A stretch of DNA of 64,000 bases from Bacteroides ihuae (GCF_900104585.1 NZ_FNVX01000004.1:372001-436000); one strand, 5' to 3'; positions 17,848-27,027 are shown, counted from the first letter of the stretch. Notes: a model not told the origin generated them from the letters alone. Program-made: numbers and translations.

Positions 17848-19035
17848 ATGTACGGTAAAATGAAAGAATACCTCGGAAACACATTGACCGAGATAAAGGA
17901 AGCTGGCCTTTACAAAGAGGAACGGCTTATTGAAAGTGCGCAACAAGCAGCTATAATTGTAAAAGGAAAAGAAGTGCTCAATTTTTGTGCAAACAACTAC
18001 TTGGGTCTCTCTAACCATCCTCGCTTAATTGCTGCTGCACAAAAGATGATGGATCGCCGTGGATACGGAGTATCATCTGTTCGCTTCATCTGTGGCACTC
18101 AAGACATTCATAAAGAACTAGAAGCTGCCATTTCTGATTATTTTCAAACCGAAGATACAATTCTCTACGCTGCCTGCTTCGATGCCAATGGTGGTGTGTT
18201 TGAACCTCTTTTTACTGAAGAAGATGCTATCATCTCCGATTCATTGAACCATGCTTCTATTATTGACGGAGTGCGATTATGCAAAGCGCAACGTTATCGT
18301 TATGCAAACGCTAACATGGATGAACTTGAGAAGTGCTTGCAGTTATCACAAGCGCAACGTTTTCGGATTATTGTGACAGATGGTGTATTCTCTATGGATG
18401 GCAACGTAGCTCCATTAGATCAAATATGTAATTTAGCCGAAAAATATGATGCACTAGTTATGGTAGATGAGTCTCACTCTGCCGGAGTAGTCGGTGCCAC
18501 GGGACACGGCGTGAGCGAACTTTATCAAACTTATGGCCGTGTTGATATTTATACAGGAACACTTGGCAAGGCATTTGGTGGAGCGATGGGAGGTTTCACT
18601 ACCGGACGCAAAGAAATTATCGACCTTCTACGTCAACGAAGTCGCCCCTACTTATTTTCTAACTCTGTAGCTCCAACAGTTGTTGGGGCAGGTATAGAGG
18701 TATTTCACATGTTGAAGGAAAGTCATGAATTACATGACAAGTTGGTTGAGAACGTCACCTACTTCCGTAATAAGATGTTGATTGCCGGATTCGATATCAA
18801 GCCTACACAAAGTGCCATCTGTGCAGTGATGCTCTATGACGCGAAACTCTCTCAAACCTATGCAGCCCGCATGCTCGAAGAAGGCATTTATGTCACGGGG
18901 TTCTATTATCCTGTGGTGCCCAAAGAACTAGCACGCATTCGCGTTCAGCTCTCTGCAGGGCACGACAAAGCTCATTTGGACAAATGTATAGACGCTTTCA
19001 TCAAAGTAGGTCGTGAATTGGGAGTTGTAAAATAA
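17848..19035 (+). CDS. kbl: Glycine C-acetyltransferase (2-amino-3-ketobutyrate CoA ligase)
   Basis: 395-aa PLP enzyme of the alpha-oxoamine synthase family, converting 2-amino-3-ketobutyrate and CoA to glycine and acetyl-CoA. It shows FCANNYLGLSNHPR at the N-terminus, MVDESHSAGVVGATGHG, and the PLP lysine in GTLGKAFGGAMGG. I chose the ATG at 17848 (MYGKMKEYL). The frame extends to a TTG at 17821 but homologues begin at this ATG. It is divergent from the threonine dehydrogenase; a loose promoter-like TCCTTTG lies near 17813. A strong terminator follows at 19075. Confidence 0.95.
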   Translation: MYGKMKEYLGNTLTEIKEAGLYKEERLIESAQQAAIIVKGKEVLNFCANNYLGLSNHPRLIAAAQKMMDRRGYGVSSVRFICGTQDIHKELEAAISDYFQTEDTILYAACFDANGGVFEPLFTEEDAIISDSLNHASIIDGVRLCKAQRYRYANANMDELEKCLQLSQAQRFRIIVTDGVFSMDGNVAPLDQICNLAEKYDALVMVDESHSAGVVGATGHGVSELYQTYGRVDIYTGTLGKAFGGAMGGFTTGRKEIIDLLRQRSRPYLFSNSVAPTVVGAGIEVFHMLKESHELHDKLVENVTYFRNKMLIAGFDIKPTQSAICAVMLYDAKLSQTYAARMLEEGIYVTGFYYPVVPKELARIRVQLSAGHDKAHLDKCIDAFIKVGRELGVVK

Positions 19036-19074
19036 CAAAGCCTTATTCAGCTCCTATTTATAAAAAATCAACAG

Positions 19075-19112
19075 TACTTCCTTTGTCCGTTCAAAGGAAG
19101 TATTGTTTTATC
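19075..19112 (+). terminator. Intrinsic terminator of kbl
   Basis: Perfect 11-bp stem TACTTCCTTTG (19075-19085)/CAAAGGAAGTA (19092-19102), 6-nt loop, followed by TTGTTTTATC. Confidence 0.88.
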
Positions 19113-19151
19113 TATCAGTATCTAAAACAAAACAGTTCTGAAACAATTTTG

Positions 19152-19181
19152 TTTGCCTAGCTGTTATTGGAATAAACTTTG
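19152..19181 (+). promoter_or_regulatory. Promoter-like sequence just upstream of the DUF2721 gene
   Basis: TTTG (19152-19155), 18 nt, then AAACTTTG (19174-19181), one base from the consensus. The ATG at 19187 is only 5 nt past the -7 box, which would imply a leaderless or almost leaderless mRNA if this promoter is used. Confidence 0.45.
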
Positions 19182-19186
19182 TACAA

Positions 19187-19585
19187 ATGGAAGAAATAAC
19201 CCTAACCACTCCCGCCCTACTTTTCTCTGCTATTTCATTGATTTTATTGGCTTATACAAACCGATTTCTATCCTATGCACAATTGGTGCGTACTCTCAAA
19301 GATCGATATGAAGAAAACCCGTCTGCCGTAGCTGCAGCACAAATTGCCAATCTGCGCAAACGTCTTTATCTCACTCGCACCATGCAAGAACTCGGTATAG
19401 GCAGTCTATTTCTCTGCGTAGTAACGATGTTTCTTATTTATGTCGGCCTACTCACCTTATCCGCCTATGTATTTGGTTTGGCACTACTTCTACTGATCGG
19501 TTCGCTAGGAGTATCCTTACGTGAAATACAAATTTCAACCCACGCACTAGAACTTCATCTAGGAACAATGGAAGGTAAAAAATAA
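19187..19585 (+). CDS. DUF2721 membrane protein
   Basis: 132-aa integral membrane protein. Hydrophobic helices lie at about residues 9-28 (PALLFSAISLILLAY) and 73-107 (GSLFLCVVTMFLIYVGLLTL and FGLALLLLIGSLGV), joined by a charged loop with RTLKDRYEENPS and LRKRLYLTRTMQELG. The order and loop match DUF2721, a family of unknown function. It appears monocistronic, with a terminator before it and a decayed gene after it. Confidence 0.82.
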   Translation: MEEITLTTPALLFSAISLILLAYTNRFLSYAQLVRTLKDRYEENPSAVAAAQIANLRKRLYLTRTMQELGIGSLFLCVVTMFLIYVGLLTLSAYVFGLALLLLIGSLGVSLREIQISTHALELHLGTMEGKK

Positions 19586-19751
19586 TCTTGGTGCTATTTT
19601 TCATTAGCCACATAATATCTATTTAGTACAATGTACATTGCAATTTATGCAAGCTATGCGTAATTATGATAAAACGGTAGTTGCACTTTGTTTCATTTTA
19701 TGCTATTTTTGCTTCATCTAAGTTCAAGTACATACATAAATACAAAGACTG

Positions 19752-20630
19752 AATTCCATAAACAAAATTAATCTAGGAAATAGATTCAAGAGAGGTTTAT
19801 TCTCTCTATTTCTTATCATTACTACTTCCAACAGTTTCGCTCAATATCTGTGCACTCCTTATTTTATGGATAATGAGAGTAACCGTTTACAACTCAATCT
19901 GGCTTTACCACCTATACGAGGATACGTAAATCTTCCTGTCATTGGCCCATTTCAAGCGAGTGCTTCTTCTAATGCAATCGGAGTCAATGATGTGATCGAC
20001 ATAATCAATACCAAAGAAGACTTTTGGACTAACGACAAATTCTTTGATCGACTAAAGACAGATAATAAAGTAAACGTTAATTATGAAGACCGATATTAAT
20101 ACCACTATACCTAGAACGATGATGGATTATCTTCGCGAAGCAACAACACAAATAGCGGGTTGAGTGATAAGTATAGCATAAAGAGCAAAAAAGGAACGCC
20201 ATGGTCTATTCTGAAAACGGAATCGGAACAGCTACCGGCGGTTATGTGTTAGACGTAAAGTATTGATACCCCAAAATCAAAACCCACCTCTCTAGCGTCC
20301 ACTTTGGTTTTAGGTGGAGAATATTCTTTCTTCAAAAACAAGCTGGGATTCGAAATATTATCCACGACACATTTTTGCGAGCCTGAAACAATTTCGAAAT
20401 TAATTTTTTCAGCCAATTATCGTCCTAAGAACTGGTTTAATGTAGCGCTTAGCTATTCTGTTATGCAAAATGATAGAAAGACATTCGGACTAGGACTCAA
20501 GATTGGCCCTGCCTTCATAGGCACAAATTACATGTTTTTAGGTAACAGTTCGGAGACAAAAAACAAAAATGCATACTTGGGCATATCCTTCCCTCTAGGC
20601 AAAAACAAACACATACCTCGCAATAATTAA
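19752..20630 (+). pseudogene. Decayed DUF5723 outer-membrane-type protein gene
   Basis: Two fragments of one family are separated by about 200 bp of broken sequence. The N-terminal fragment has a signal-peptide-like stretch (FSLFLIITTSNSFAQ) and YFMDNESNRLQLNLALPPI, and stops at 20099. The C-terminal fragment (about 20285-20630) has VLGGEYSFFKNKLGFEIL and LGLKIGPAFIGTNYMFLGN, and ends like a DUF5723 barrel. No clear ATG precedes the signal peptide. The intact family is about 450-500 aa, so several hundred bases of the middle are missing. It lies at the left edge of the accessory pilus locus. Confidence 0.75.
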
Positions 20631-20641
20631 GAATAAAGAAA

Positions 20642-20693
20642 CACTCAATAATTAAAGGTGAACAATATTTTGCGATCACCTGATCATTGAGTG
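20642..20693. terminator. Two-part inverted repeat after the DUF5723 remnant
   Basis: CACTCAAT (20642-20649) pairs with ATTGAGTG (20686-20693), and AGGTGA (20656-20661) with TCACCT (20676-20681). Probably an old terminator; no long T-run. Confidence 0.45.
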
Positions 20694-20959
20694 CTTATAA
20701 AGGTTTCCGGCCTTTCAGTCGGCAACTTCATGACATTTATTTCAAAACAGGGACAGGTTTCCACCCACTCTTCCGGCTCTATTACTCCATTGCCATTCTG
20801 CTCAGAAGTAAGGTCTCGGTATCCGTATATACGCACGCCTGAATAATCGATTTGGAGAGTTTTGATCAGTACTTGCAAGAAATATTTCTGCGATGGGCTA
20901 CTTAGAGATCGTACCCAGTGGAATATCCATCTTCTTTTGTGCCGAACAATGGGTGACAA
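20684..20959 (-). other. Unrecognised 91-codon open frame, possibly a gene remnant
   Basis: Opens with a TTG rather than an ATG. The translation contains YSGVRIYGYRDLTSEQNGNG and VIEPEEWVETCPCFEINVMK, which read like real protein, but I do not recognise a family. No signal peptide or promoter. It adjoins the decayed DUF5723 gene, so it may be a second relic. Low confidence. Confidence 0.25.
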
Positions 20960-21550
20960 TTAAATCTATTTTCTCATATTTCTTTAAATACACTACAGCT
21001 TTGTATTACTTTTTCTCCTTTGTTTTGGCGCAAAGAAGATACGTGCACCCATTGCGCTGTAGGATCAGCAGTTTTTCCTTCGCCACTATCATCCTGGGGA
21101 GTCATGCTATCTTACAAATCAACCCTTTCATACAACCTATCACGTTGATAATAAATAAAATAAAGGCATCTTACAAACAGTACCTAACCAAATATTCAGC
21201 CACAATATAATAAATAGAAGTATTTAAAGATAAGAGTGTATTGTGAAGTCAGTTTTAGCCGTGTTCCAACTCTTAAAAATTTCATTATCATAATCTTTTA
21301 TTACCAAATACACTTTTCCAAACTTTAAAGTAGTTTTTATTTTTATTCATTCCTTATTATATTATTATTATTTTTATAGTCCAATTAAGGCAACGAGCAC
21401 AAATATAAATATAATAATTGACATAAATACCTTTTAACGCATTCAATATGTCTTAAATAATTACGTTAATATACATGTATATTTATTTTTCATAAAAGAA
21501 CATATACCATAATGTATTGTTTGAATTTAATACAAATAATATTATACATT
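20960..21550. other. AT-rich non-coding region at the left border of the pilus locus
   Basis: No supported gene. Very AT-rich from 21240 onward, with long runs such as TATTATATTATTATTA near 21356. It marks a sharp composition change to the GC-richer recombinase gene that follows. No clear direct repeat or attachment site was found by eye. Confidence 0.5.
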
Positions 21551-22594
21551 ATGGAACAAAAAAATTACTCAGAACAAAACAAAACAAAAAGAATGAATTC
21601 ATTGCATGCTTTCGTATCACAACTGACCGCCGAATTAACCGAATCAGGGCGACACGCCACTGCCCGTTCCTATGAAAGCGCCTTAAAACGGCTAACCTTG
21701 TTTACCCGGAATGAAAAAATCACGTTTGTGGAATTAACGCCTTCCTTGCTCAAACAATATGAGCAACACCTTTACGCCGACGGTTGCAAGCGCAATTCCG
21801 TTTCCCTGTACATGCGAATGTTACGTTCCATCTGCAATCAGGCTCGCCGGTTAGGAATCGCCGATTTCCAGGCAGGATTATTCGACGACGTGTTCACCGG
21901 CACCGAGAGTTGCCGCAAGCGCGCCGTATCTCCCGACATCATCCGGCGCCTGTATGAGTTCGACCTGAATGCGGAAACTTCCGCCCTGCGTTTCAGTCGG
22001 GACATGTTCCTGTTGTCATTCTATCTGCGAGGTATCCCTTTTGTCGATCTTGCCCACCTGCGAAAGAGTGACCTTGAAAAAAACCTGCTCACTTATCGGC
22101 GCAGCAAGACGGGACGGGAACTCACCGTCAGTCTGGAACCCTGCGCGCTGGCCATCCTGCGCAAATACGCCCTCTTGGTCGAAGGCTCCCCCTACTTGTT
22201 GCCTATTATTAATCGCATAGGTAAAAACGAATACAGTCAGTACCAGAGCGCCTTGCGGCTCTACAACTACCATCTGGGACGTATATCAAAGCTGATGGGG
22301 TTAAAAGAGAGCCTGACCTCTTACGTAGCCCGACACTCATGGGCCACGGCGGCCTACAGGGAAGGTATTCCCGTGGCCGTGATCAGCGAGTCTCTGGGGC
22401 ACAGTTCGGAGAAGGTGACCTACAACTATCTGGCCTCGTTCGACAACCGCACGCTCAAGCGGGCAAATCGCAAGGTCATAGCACTGATCATGCCTCAAAC
22501 GACCAAACTGCGATTTGCCAAGGGTAGTCCCGGCCTACCAGAAACACCTTGTCTGGCACCGAAGCCTAAATGGGGAAACAAGGTGTTGGGCTAA
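21551..22594 (+). CDS. Tyrosine recombinase, probable DNA invertase of the adjacent promoter
   Basis: 347-aa site-specific recombinase. The N-terminal SAM-like core-binding domain (HAFVSQLTAELTESGRHATA...) is followed by the catalytic domain with the first Arg in SFYLRGIPFVDLAHL, HSWATAAYREG (HxxW-like), LGHSS (His) and the nucleophile Tyr in VTYNYLAS. The frame opens at an ATG at 21512; the ATGs at 21551 (MEQKNYSEQ, chosen) or 21593 are more plausible. The gene lies 122 bp from the left arm of a 30-bp inverted repeat pair, which strongly suggests it inverts that segment. It is GC-richer than the flanking core genome. Confidence 0.88.
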   Translation: MEQKNYSEQNKTKRMNSLHAFVSQLTAELTESGRHATARSYESALKRLTLFTRNEKITFVELTPSLLKQYEQHLYADGCKRNSVSLYMRMLRSICNQARRLGIADFQAGLFDDVFTGTESCRKRAVSPDIIRRLYEFDLNAETSALRFSRDMFLLSFYLRGIPFVDLAHLRKSDLEKNLLTYRRSKTGRELTVSLEPCALAILRKYALLVEGSPYLLPIINRIGKNEYSQYQSALRLYNYHLGRISKLMGLKESLTSYVARHSWATAAYREGIPVAVISESLGHSSEKVTYNYLASFDNRTLKRANRKVIALIMPQTTKLRFAKGSPGLPETPCLAPKPKWGNKVLG

Positions 22595-22716
22595 AAAAAA
22601 CAAAGCGTTGTTTTTCCAACGGAAGGCGTTCCGCAGGGACAACAAGTAAGGCCGTTACGAAATAGAAGATATGGGATGAAAGTATTTGCCACAAGGCGCT
22701 AGAGAAGATTTCATTA

Positions 22717-22746
22717 TTTCTGTTACTTCACAGGTAACGGAAAAAT
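22717..22746 (+). repeat. Left 30-bp inverted repeat of the invertible segment (IRL)
   Basis: Perfect reverse complement of 23295-23324. It contains the core GTTAC-TTCACAG-GTAAC (5-bp inverted arms, 7-bp spacer), the layout of a tyrosine-recombinase crossover site. Confidence 0.92.
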
Positions 22747-23294
22747 TTGATTTGGCAAATATTGAACTATTTTATTTAATAACCAAATAAAATCATAATA
22801 AATTAATATTTTATATTAAAAAAATATTCCATTAGCCTTCTAAATACTCTCATAAATATGTTAAATAGTTATTTTATGTGTATATTAATATATTAGTATT
22901 AAATATTAAATATATACGTACATTTCCTTATGTCTGAATGACTTTTTTTTATATTTATTTTAATAAATATAACTTTTATTCCATTTCTCCATTTTATCTT
23001 CCTCACAATTCTGTAAACGTAACAAGTGTAAAATAGAGATAATAAAGAAGTGTCCTTCAAAGTTGTTGCCAGGATAGTTTAAGGCACAATGGAAGTACTA
23101 AGAAATTTATAGTCACTTAGGCGCTTGATCCCGGTCTATTCCAGCGGTATACAGAAAGGAGTCAAGGATTTAAATGCAAAATTCGACTTTTAGAAGAAAT
23201 ACAAAATACTGACATTAAAACGTTAAATCTAGATCTTTTCTGAATTTTAGACCCTTAAAATGCCCTGATATGAGCACAAGCGATTGATTCTCTT
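22747..23294. other. Invertible DNA segment (548 bp, promoter switch)
   Basis: Very AT-rich and without a gene, it sits between perfect inverted repeats, next to a tyrosine recombinase and in front of the pilus operon. The best promoter inside it faces left (22756-22787), and I see no good promoter facing right, so this copy appears OFF. Inversion would bring the promoter to about 23254-23285, 79 nt before the first pilus-locus gene. Confidence 0.82.
22756..22787 (-). promoter_or_regulatory. Invertible promoter, here pointing away from the pilus genes
   Basis: On the minus strand, TTTG (22787-22784), 20 nt, then AATATTTG (22763-22756), one base from the TAnnTTTG consensus. The predicted transcription start is near 22749, just inside IRL. 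Confidence 0.65.
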
Positions 23295-23324
23295 ATTTTT
23301 CCGTTACCTGTGAAGTAACAGAAA
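23295..23324 (-). repeat. Right 30-bp inverted repeat of the invertible segment (IRR)
   Basis: Perfect reverse complement of 22717-22746. Ends 39 nt before the ATG of the Rrf2-like gene. Confidence 0.92.
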
Positions 23325-23363
23325 GAGCGTTTTGAAGAAACAAACAGAAAGAAATTTAATAAG

Positions 23364-23765
23364 ATGTTGAGTTTAGAAATTGTAAAAGCGGTCTCCTTGC
23401 TAAAGGAGATAAATTACGGCCTTTCGGGTACGGAAAGCGCGCGCAAATCCCCTCTTTCGGAGTTCGATACCAGAAGATTGCTGAGCAAGCTCCACTCCTC
23501 GGGGCTTATCCGATTGAAAGCGGTTAAAAATGGAGCTTTGGGCTCTAGCTCTTACGAATTGTGTTATCCCATCTATCAAATCTCCCTTTGCGATATCCTT
23601 GTGGCTACGGGCGGAGGCATAGAACTTTCGGTGGAGAACACGGAAGACATCTACAACAATTACGGTATGGCCGGCAAACGTCTTGGTGTCCTCAACCAGA
23701 TGGCTTGCCGCTATCTTTCTGAGATTCACCTGACTGATGTATTTTTGAGCGAATCGGGCAAATAG
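23364..23765 (+). CDS. Rrf2-like winged-helix protein at the head of the pilus operon
   Basis: 133 aa. The N-terminal half reads as a winged helix: MLSLEIVKAVSLLKEINYG, then DTRRLLSKLHSSGLIRLKAV, then a wing and ISLCDILVATGGG, matching the Rrf2 pattern of LxxLxxxGLV...ITLxDV. The Fe-S cysteine cluster of IscR/NsrR-type members is absent (the two Cys are isolated). I infer a small DNA-binding regulator of the pilus genes. It is the first gene behind the invertible promoter, 4 nt upstream of the DUF3575 gene, so it would be expressed only when the switch is ON. Family membership is moderately certain. Confidence 0.65.
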   Translation: MLSLEIVKAVSLLKEINYGLSGTESARKSPLSEFDTRRLLSKLHSSGLIRLKAVKNGALGSSSYELCYPIYQISLCDILVATGGGIELSVENTEDIYNNYGMAGKRLGVLNQMACRYLSEIHLTDVFLSESGK

Positions 23766-23769
23766 ATAG

Positions 23770-24348
23770 ATGACAAAAAGAGTATTTCTACTTTTCCTGC
23801 TTTTGGAAGCTTTTGTTCTCCCCCGACTGGCCGGTCAGACAGTGGGCGTGAAGACTAATGTGTTGTCGGATGCGGTGGCCTCGCCGAATCTTGCTTTGGA
23901 AGTTGCGCTTGGCGGCCGCCTGAGCCTTGATATTTCGGGGCATTACAATCCTTTCTCTTCCGAGCAGAGCATGCGCCGCCGCAAGCACTGGCTGCTTCAG
24001 CCCGAACTTCGCCTATGGCGTTGCCAACCCTTTTCCGGCCACTTCATAGGGCTGCACGCCTTGGCGGGGGAATATAATATTGCCGATACGGGTTTGCTGA
24101 TGGGTTTGTATAAAGGTACCAAGACATGGAGGTACGAAGGTTTTGTGATGGGAGCGGGAATCAGTTACGGATATCATTTCATCCTCTCTCCCCACTGGGG
24201 AATAGAAGCGGTGTTGGGAGCCGGATTCGTCCGTGCAAGCTATGATCGCTACCGCTGCGCACATTGCGGAGAGAAACTCAGTAGTGGGTACAAGAACTAT
24301 TTGGGCCCCACCAAAGCGGCCCTCTCCATCGTGTATCTGATTAAATGA
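23770..24348 (+). CDS. DUF3575 outer-membrane protein of the pilus locus
   Basis: 192 aa with a signal peptide (RVFLLFLLLEAFVLPRLAGQ). The mature part opens with VGVKTNVLSDAVASPNLALE, the DUF3575 hallmark, and alternates short amphipathic strands ending in an aromatic-rich C-terminus, as in small 8-stranded beta-barrels. DUF3575 genes commonly precede DUF3868 and fimbrillin genes in Bacteroides fimbrial clusters. A role in assembly or anchoring is likely but unproven. Two Cys in RCAHCGEK could form a disulfide. Its TGA overlaps an ATG of the next frame. Confidence 0.82.
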   Translation: MTKRVFLLFLLLEAFVLPRLAGQTVGVKTNVLSDAVASPNLALEVALGGRLSLDISGHYNPFSSEQSMRRRKHWLLQPELRLWRCQPFSGHFIGLHALAGEYNIADTGLLMGLYKGTKTWRYEGFVMGAGISYGYHFILSPHWGIEAVLGAGFVRASYDRYRCAHCGEKLSSGYKNYLGPTKAALSIVYLIK

Positions 24349-24386
24349 GAACTGAAAGTTTATACTATATAATGATAGAAACGATA

Positions 24387-25862
24387 ATGAAGAAGAGTTT
24401 GATTGTATTATGGCTGCTCTTGCAACTTTTTGTGGGTAAAGCGCTGAGCCAGGAGGCCTATAAGGGGCAGGTGTTCGTCACGGATAAGCATCTGTCCGTT
24501 TCGGGTGGCAAGCTGCACGTTGATTTGAGCGTGAATTACGAGGGTTTGAAGCTCCCCTCGGACGAGTCTCTGACGCTCACGCCCTTGCTTAAGGGAGCGG
24601 ACCACAGCCTTGAGCTGCCCGCCATCCAAGTGAACGGCATCCAGAAACAAAAGGCGTATCACCGCAGCGAAACGCTGAACAAGAAACACAGGAGCATAAA
24701 TGCCCCCGCCGTGGTGGTGAAGAACGACGAGAAATCTTCCCGCCAGTTTTCTTATAAGATCTCCGTGCCCTACAGCGAATGGATGAAAGAGGCCGTATTG
24801 CTTATGCGCAGCCGTGAATGCGGTTGCAACGGCAAGCCCGCCGCTGTCTTCGAAGACAAGATAGCCGACGGTATCACTTTGCCAAAGACACGAACTTCCA
24901 CTGTAAAGGATGACATTGATAGCCGCTATCTGACGCTTGTGAATATCGTCACTCCCGCTTCTGACATTGATACGCTGAGCACGCTTAAGGGTAGCATTCC
25001 CTTCGACGACAGCAAGAACCTTGACCGCTTGTCCACAGACAAACAGAATTACGAGATCTACTATCGCCTTCGTGACGCCGTCCGCTCTTTGCAGCAACAG
25101 AACGGTACGAGCGTCACACGCCTTCGCCTGATCGGTTACGGTTCTCCTATGGGCAACCTGCATAAAAACGAAAAGGATGTCTCCATGCGCGCCCTGTCGT
25201 TGAAAAATTATCTTCGCGAGAACCGCGTGGCGGGTAAAACTCCGCTGGAGGTCACTTGGGTGGCCGAAGACTGGGATTCCATCCGCTCGCTGGTACAGTC
25301 TTCGGACATGTCTCTTCGGGAAGCCGTTGCAGACATCATCAACACGGTCGATATCACCAAGGGCCGGGAGCGTATGCTTCAGGAGTTGGGCGACGGGATA
25401 CCTTATAAATACCTTCTTAATCATATCTTCCCTCGCGTAAAACGCTTGGAATACGCCATCAGCTACACCCATCAGGGTTTGGATGCGACCCAGAGCCGCC
25501 GCTTGTTCGAGACCGGCTCCCGCTCTTTAAAACTCTCCGAGTTCTTCGCCGTGGCATTGAGCTACCCCAAAGGTTCCACAGAGTATAACGACGCCCTCGA
25601 CCTTGCCGCCCGACTATTCCCCGACAATCCCGAGGCCGCCATCAACGCTGCTTCCGTGGCGCTGACCAAAAAGGATACAAAGCGCGCCCGCACTTATCTG
25701 GAGCCTTACGCCACACTTCCCACCGCTTACAACAATATGGGCATTCTGTATCTACTTGAGGGCAACCGTGACAAAGCGGAGGTTTATCTGCAGATGGCCG
25801 CCGCGGCTGGAGTCGATGAAGCAAAACAAGCTCTGAAACACCTGACCGATAAAGATAAATAG
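24387..25862 (+). CDS. DUF3868 protein with OmpA-like and TPR-like regions
   Basis: 491 aa from the chosen ATG at 24387, which starts a good signal peptide (MKKSLIVLWLLLQLFVGKAL). Upstream in-frame ATGs at 24345 and 24372 precede it. The N-terminal DUF3868 region (about 20-190) includes the CGC-containing RSRECGCNGKP. The middle has LRLIGYGSPMGN...RALSLKNYL, resembling the OmpA peptidoglycan-binding motif. The C-terminal 90 residues have TPR-like helices (AINAASVALTKKDTKRART). It probably links the pilus machinery to outer membrane and cell wall. A conserved member of type V pilus clusters. Confidence 0.83.
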   Translation: MKKSLIVLWLLLQLFVGKALSQEAYKGQVFVTDKHLSVSGGKLHVDLSVNYEGLKLPSDESLTLTPLLKGADHSLELPAIQVNGIQKQKAYHRSETLNKKHRSINAPAVVVKNDEKSSRQFSYKISVPYSEWMKEAVLLMRSRECGCNGKPAAVFEDKIADGITLPKTRTSTVKDDIDSRYLTLVNIVTPASDIDTLSTLKGSIPFDDSKNLDRLSTDKQNYEIYYRLRDAVRSLQQQNGTSVTRLRLIGYGSPMGNLHKNEKDVSMRALSLKNYLRENRVAGKTPLEVTWVAEDWDSIRSLVQSSDMSLREAVADIINTVDITKGRERMLQELGDGIPYKYLLNHIFPRVKRLEYAISYTHQGLDATQSRRLFETGSRSLKLSEFFAVALSYPKGSTEYNDALDLAARLFPDNPEAAINAASVALTKKDTKRARTYLEPYATLPTAYNNMGILYLLEGNRDKAEVYLQMAAAAGVDEAKQALKHLTDKDK

Positions 25863-25905
25863 GAAGAAAAATAGCAAAATTAAAATAAGAAAAAAAAACA
25901 AGCAT

Positions 25906-27027
25906 ATGAGAAAGAGCATGATCGGGAACAGTAGACTATTTTTATCCATGCTAGCGGCTCTGGGCATGAGTTTGCTCAATGGTTGCAGCGGAGATAGCAA
26001 CGAGTTAAACACTCAGGATGAAAAAACCGCCTCCCTGCAACTCACCGTGGAGGGTACTTCTGTGCAGACGAAAGCCACGAGTACCTCCCTTCCCTCAGAT
26101 GAGGACGACATACAAACGCTAGCCGTTGGGGTATTCTATTCCGGCGGTAGCGTGAACACCATCACCGAGCCCACAATAACAGGTGCAAGCGTTTCCGCCA
26201 TCAACTGTAAAGCAGGCACGTGCGACATCGTGGTGGTAGCCAATGCTCCCTCGGGCACCTTTTCGGGAGCCACGACCAAAGAACAATTCCTTGCCAAAAC
26301 GGTATCGCTTGGCCTCACCGCCACAAGCGGCACGCAAACATCCGGTAACCTGCCCATGTCCGGCCAAACAGAGAACGTGAACTTGCAGCTCGGTGTTACC
26401 GCCACCGCCACGGTAAATCTTTCCCGCCTAGTGGCCCGTGTCTCCACCTCCAAGATAGTGACTTCCTTTGACACCGAGGGGCAATATAAAAATGCAACTT
26501 TCCGCATGGACAAACTTTTCTTATACAATGCCAGCGGTCTGTCCAAGGTCGCCATCGGGGACGCGAGTCAAACCATGCCGGGCTCTCCGCAGTGGCTGCA
26601 CGGGGGCACGGTGAGCGGTGTAACGTGGGCGACCGGAACGAATTATCTGCTGAACGAACTCTCCACGCCAGAAAGCTCATTGAGCGCTCCCCACTGGTTT
26701 TACACTTTCGCCAACAACAGTGTCACAAACCCCACCAAACTGGTGATCTCGGGACTCTTTGACACGGATGGCGACGGAACGGCTTACGCAGAGAAGCGGG
26801 TATATTACCCCATCGTGGTGAATAAGGCACAGACGGGCACCACCATCGAGGGCACCGGAGGAGGAACTTCCACCATCGCCCGCAATACGAACTATGCCAT
26901 CACGGCAACCATCAAAGGCATCGGATCCGACAGTCCGGATGAAGACATCGAACCGGTGGCCGTTCAGCTGTCGGTCACGGTGGACGATTGGGAATTGAGT
27001 TTTTTGCAAGAAGTGGTGGTCTATTGA
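25906..27027 (+). CDS. Major fimbrial subunit (Mfa1/FimA-like pilin)
   Basis: 373-aa lipoprotein pilin: signal peptide with lipobox LLNGC. The N-terminal FimA-like domain (ASLQLTVEGTSVQTKA) has typical features such as CDIVVVANAP and RLVARVSTSKI. The C-terminal domain ends in RNTNYAITATIKGIG and the donor-strand-like VQLSVTVDDWELS. In type V pili the lipid-anchored precursor is trimmed by an extracellular protease and polymerises by strand exchange. Its position between DUF3868 and the Mfa2-like anchor suggests it is the shaft subunit. GC-rich codons contrast with the adhesin genes downstream. Confidence 0.8.
   Translation: MRKSMIGNSRLFLSMLAALGMSLLNGCSGDSNELNTQDEKTASLQLTVEGTSVQTKATSTSLPSDEDDIQTLAVGVFYSGGSVNTITEPTITGASVSAINCKAGTCDIVVVANAPSGTFSGATTKEQFLAKTVSLGLTATSGTQTSGNLPMSGQTENVNLQLGVTATATVNLSRLVARVSTSKIVTSFDTEGQYKNATFRMDKLFLYNASGLSKVAIGDASQTMPGSPQWLHGGTVSGVTWATGTNYLLNELSTPESSLSAPHWFYTFANNSVTNPTKLVISGLFDTDGDGTAYAEKRVYYPIVVNKAQTGTTIEGTGGGTSTIARNTNYAITATIKGIGSDSPDEDIEPVAVQLSVTVDDWELSFLQEVVVY

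Noticed and set aside
21000..21210. 105-codon ORF and a CTTTG...CAAAG hairpin resembling the intergenic repeat
   Set aside because: No protein features, and similarity to the repeat family is limited to a few bases.
24408..25472. 354-codon ORF on the minus strand
   Set aside because: Shadow of the DUF3868 gene in GC-rich DNA; no family features, and the plus frame has a signal peptide and domains.
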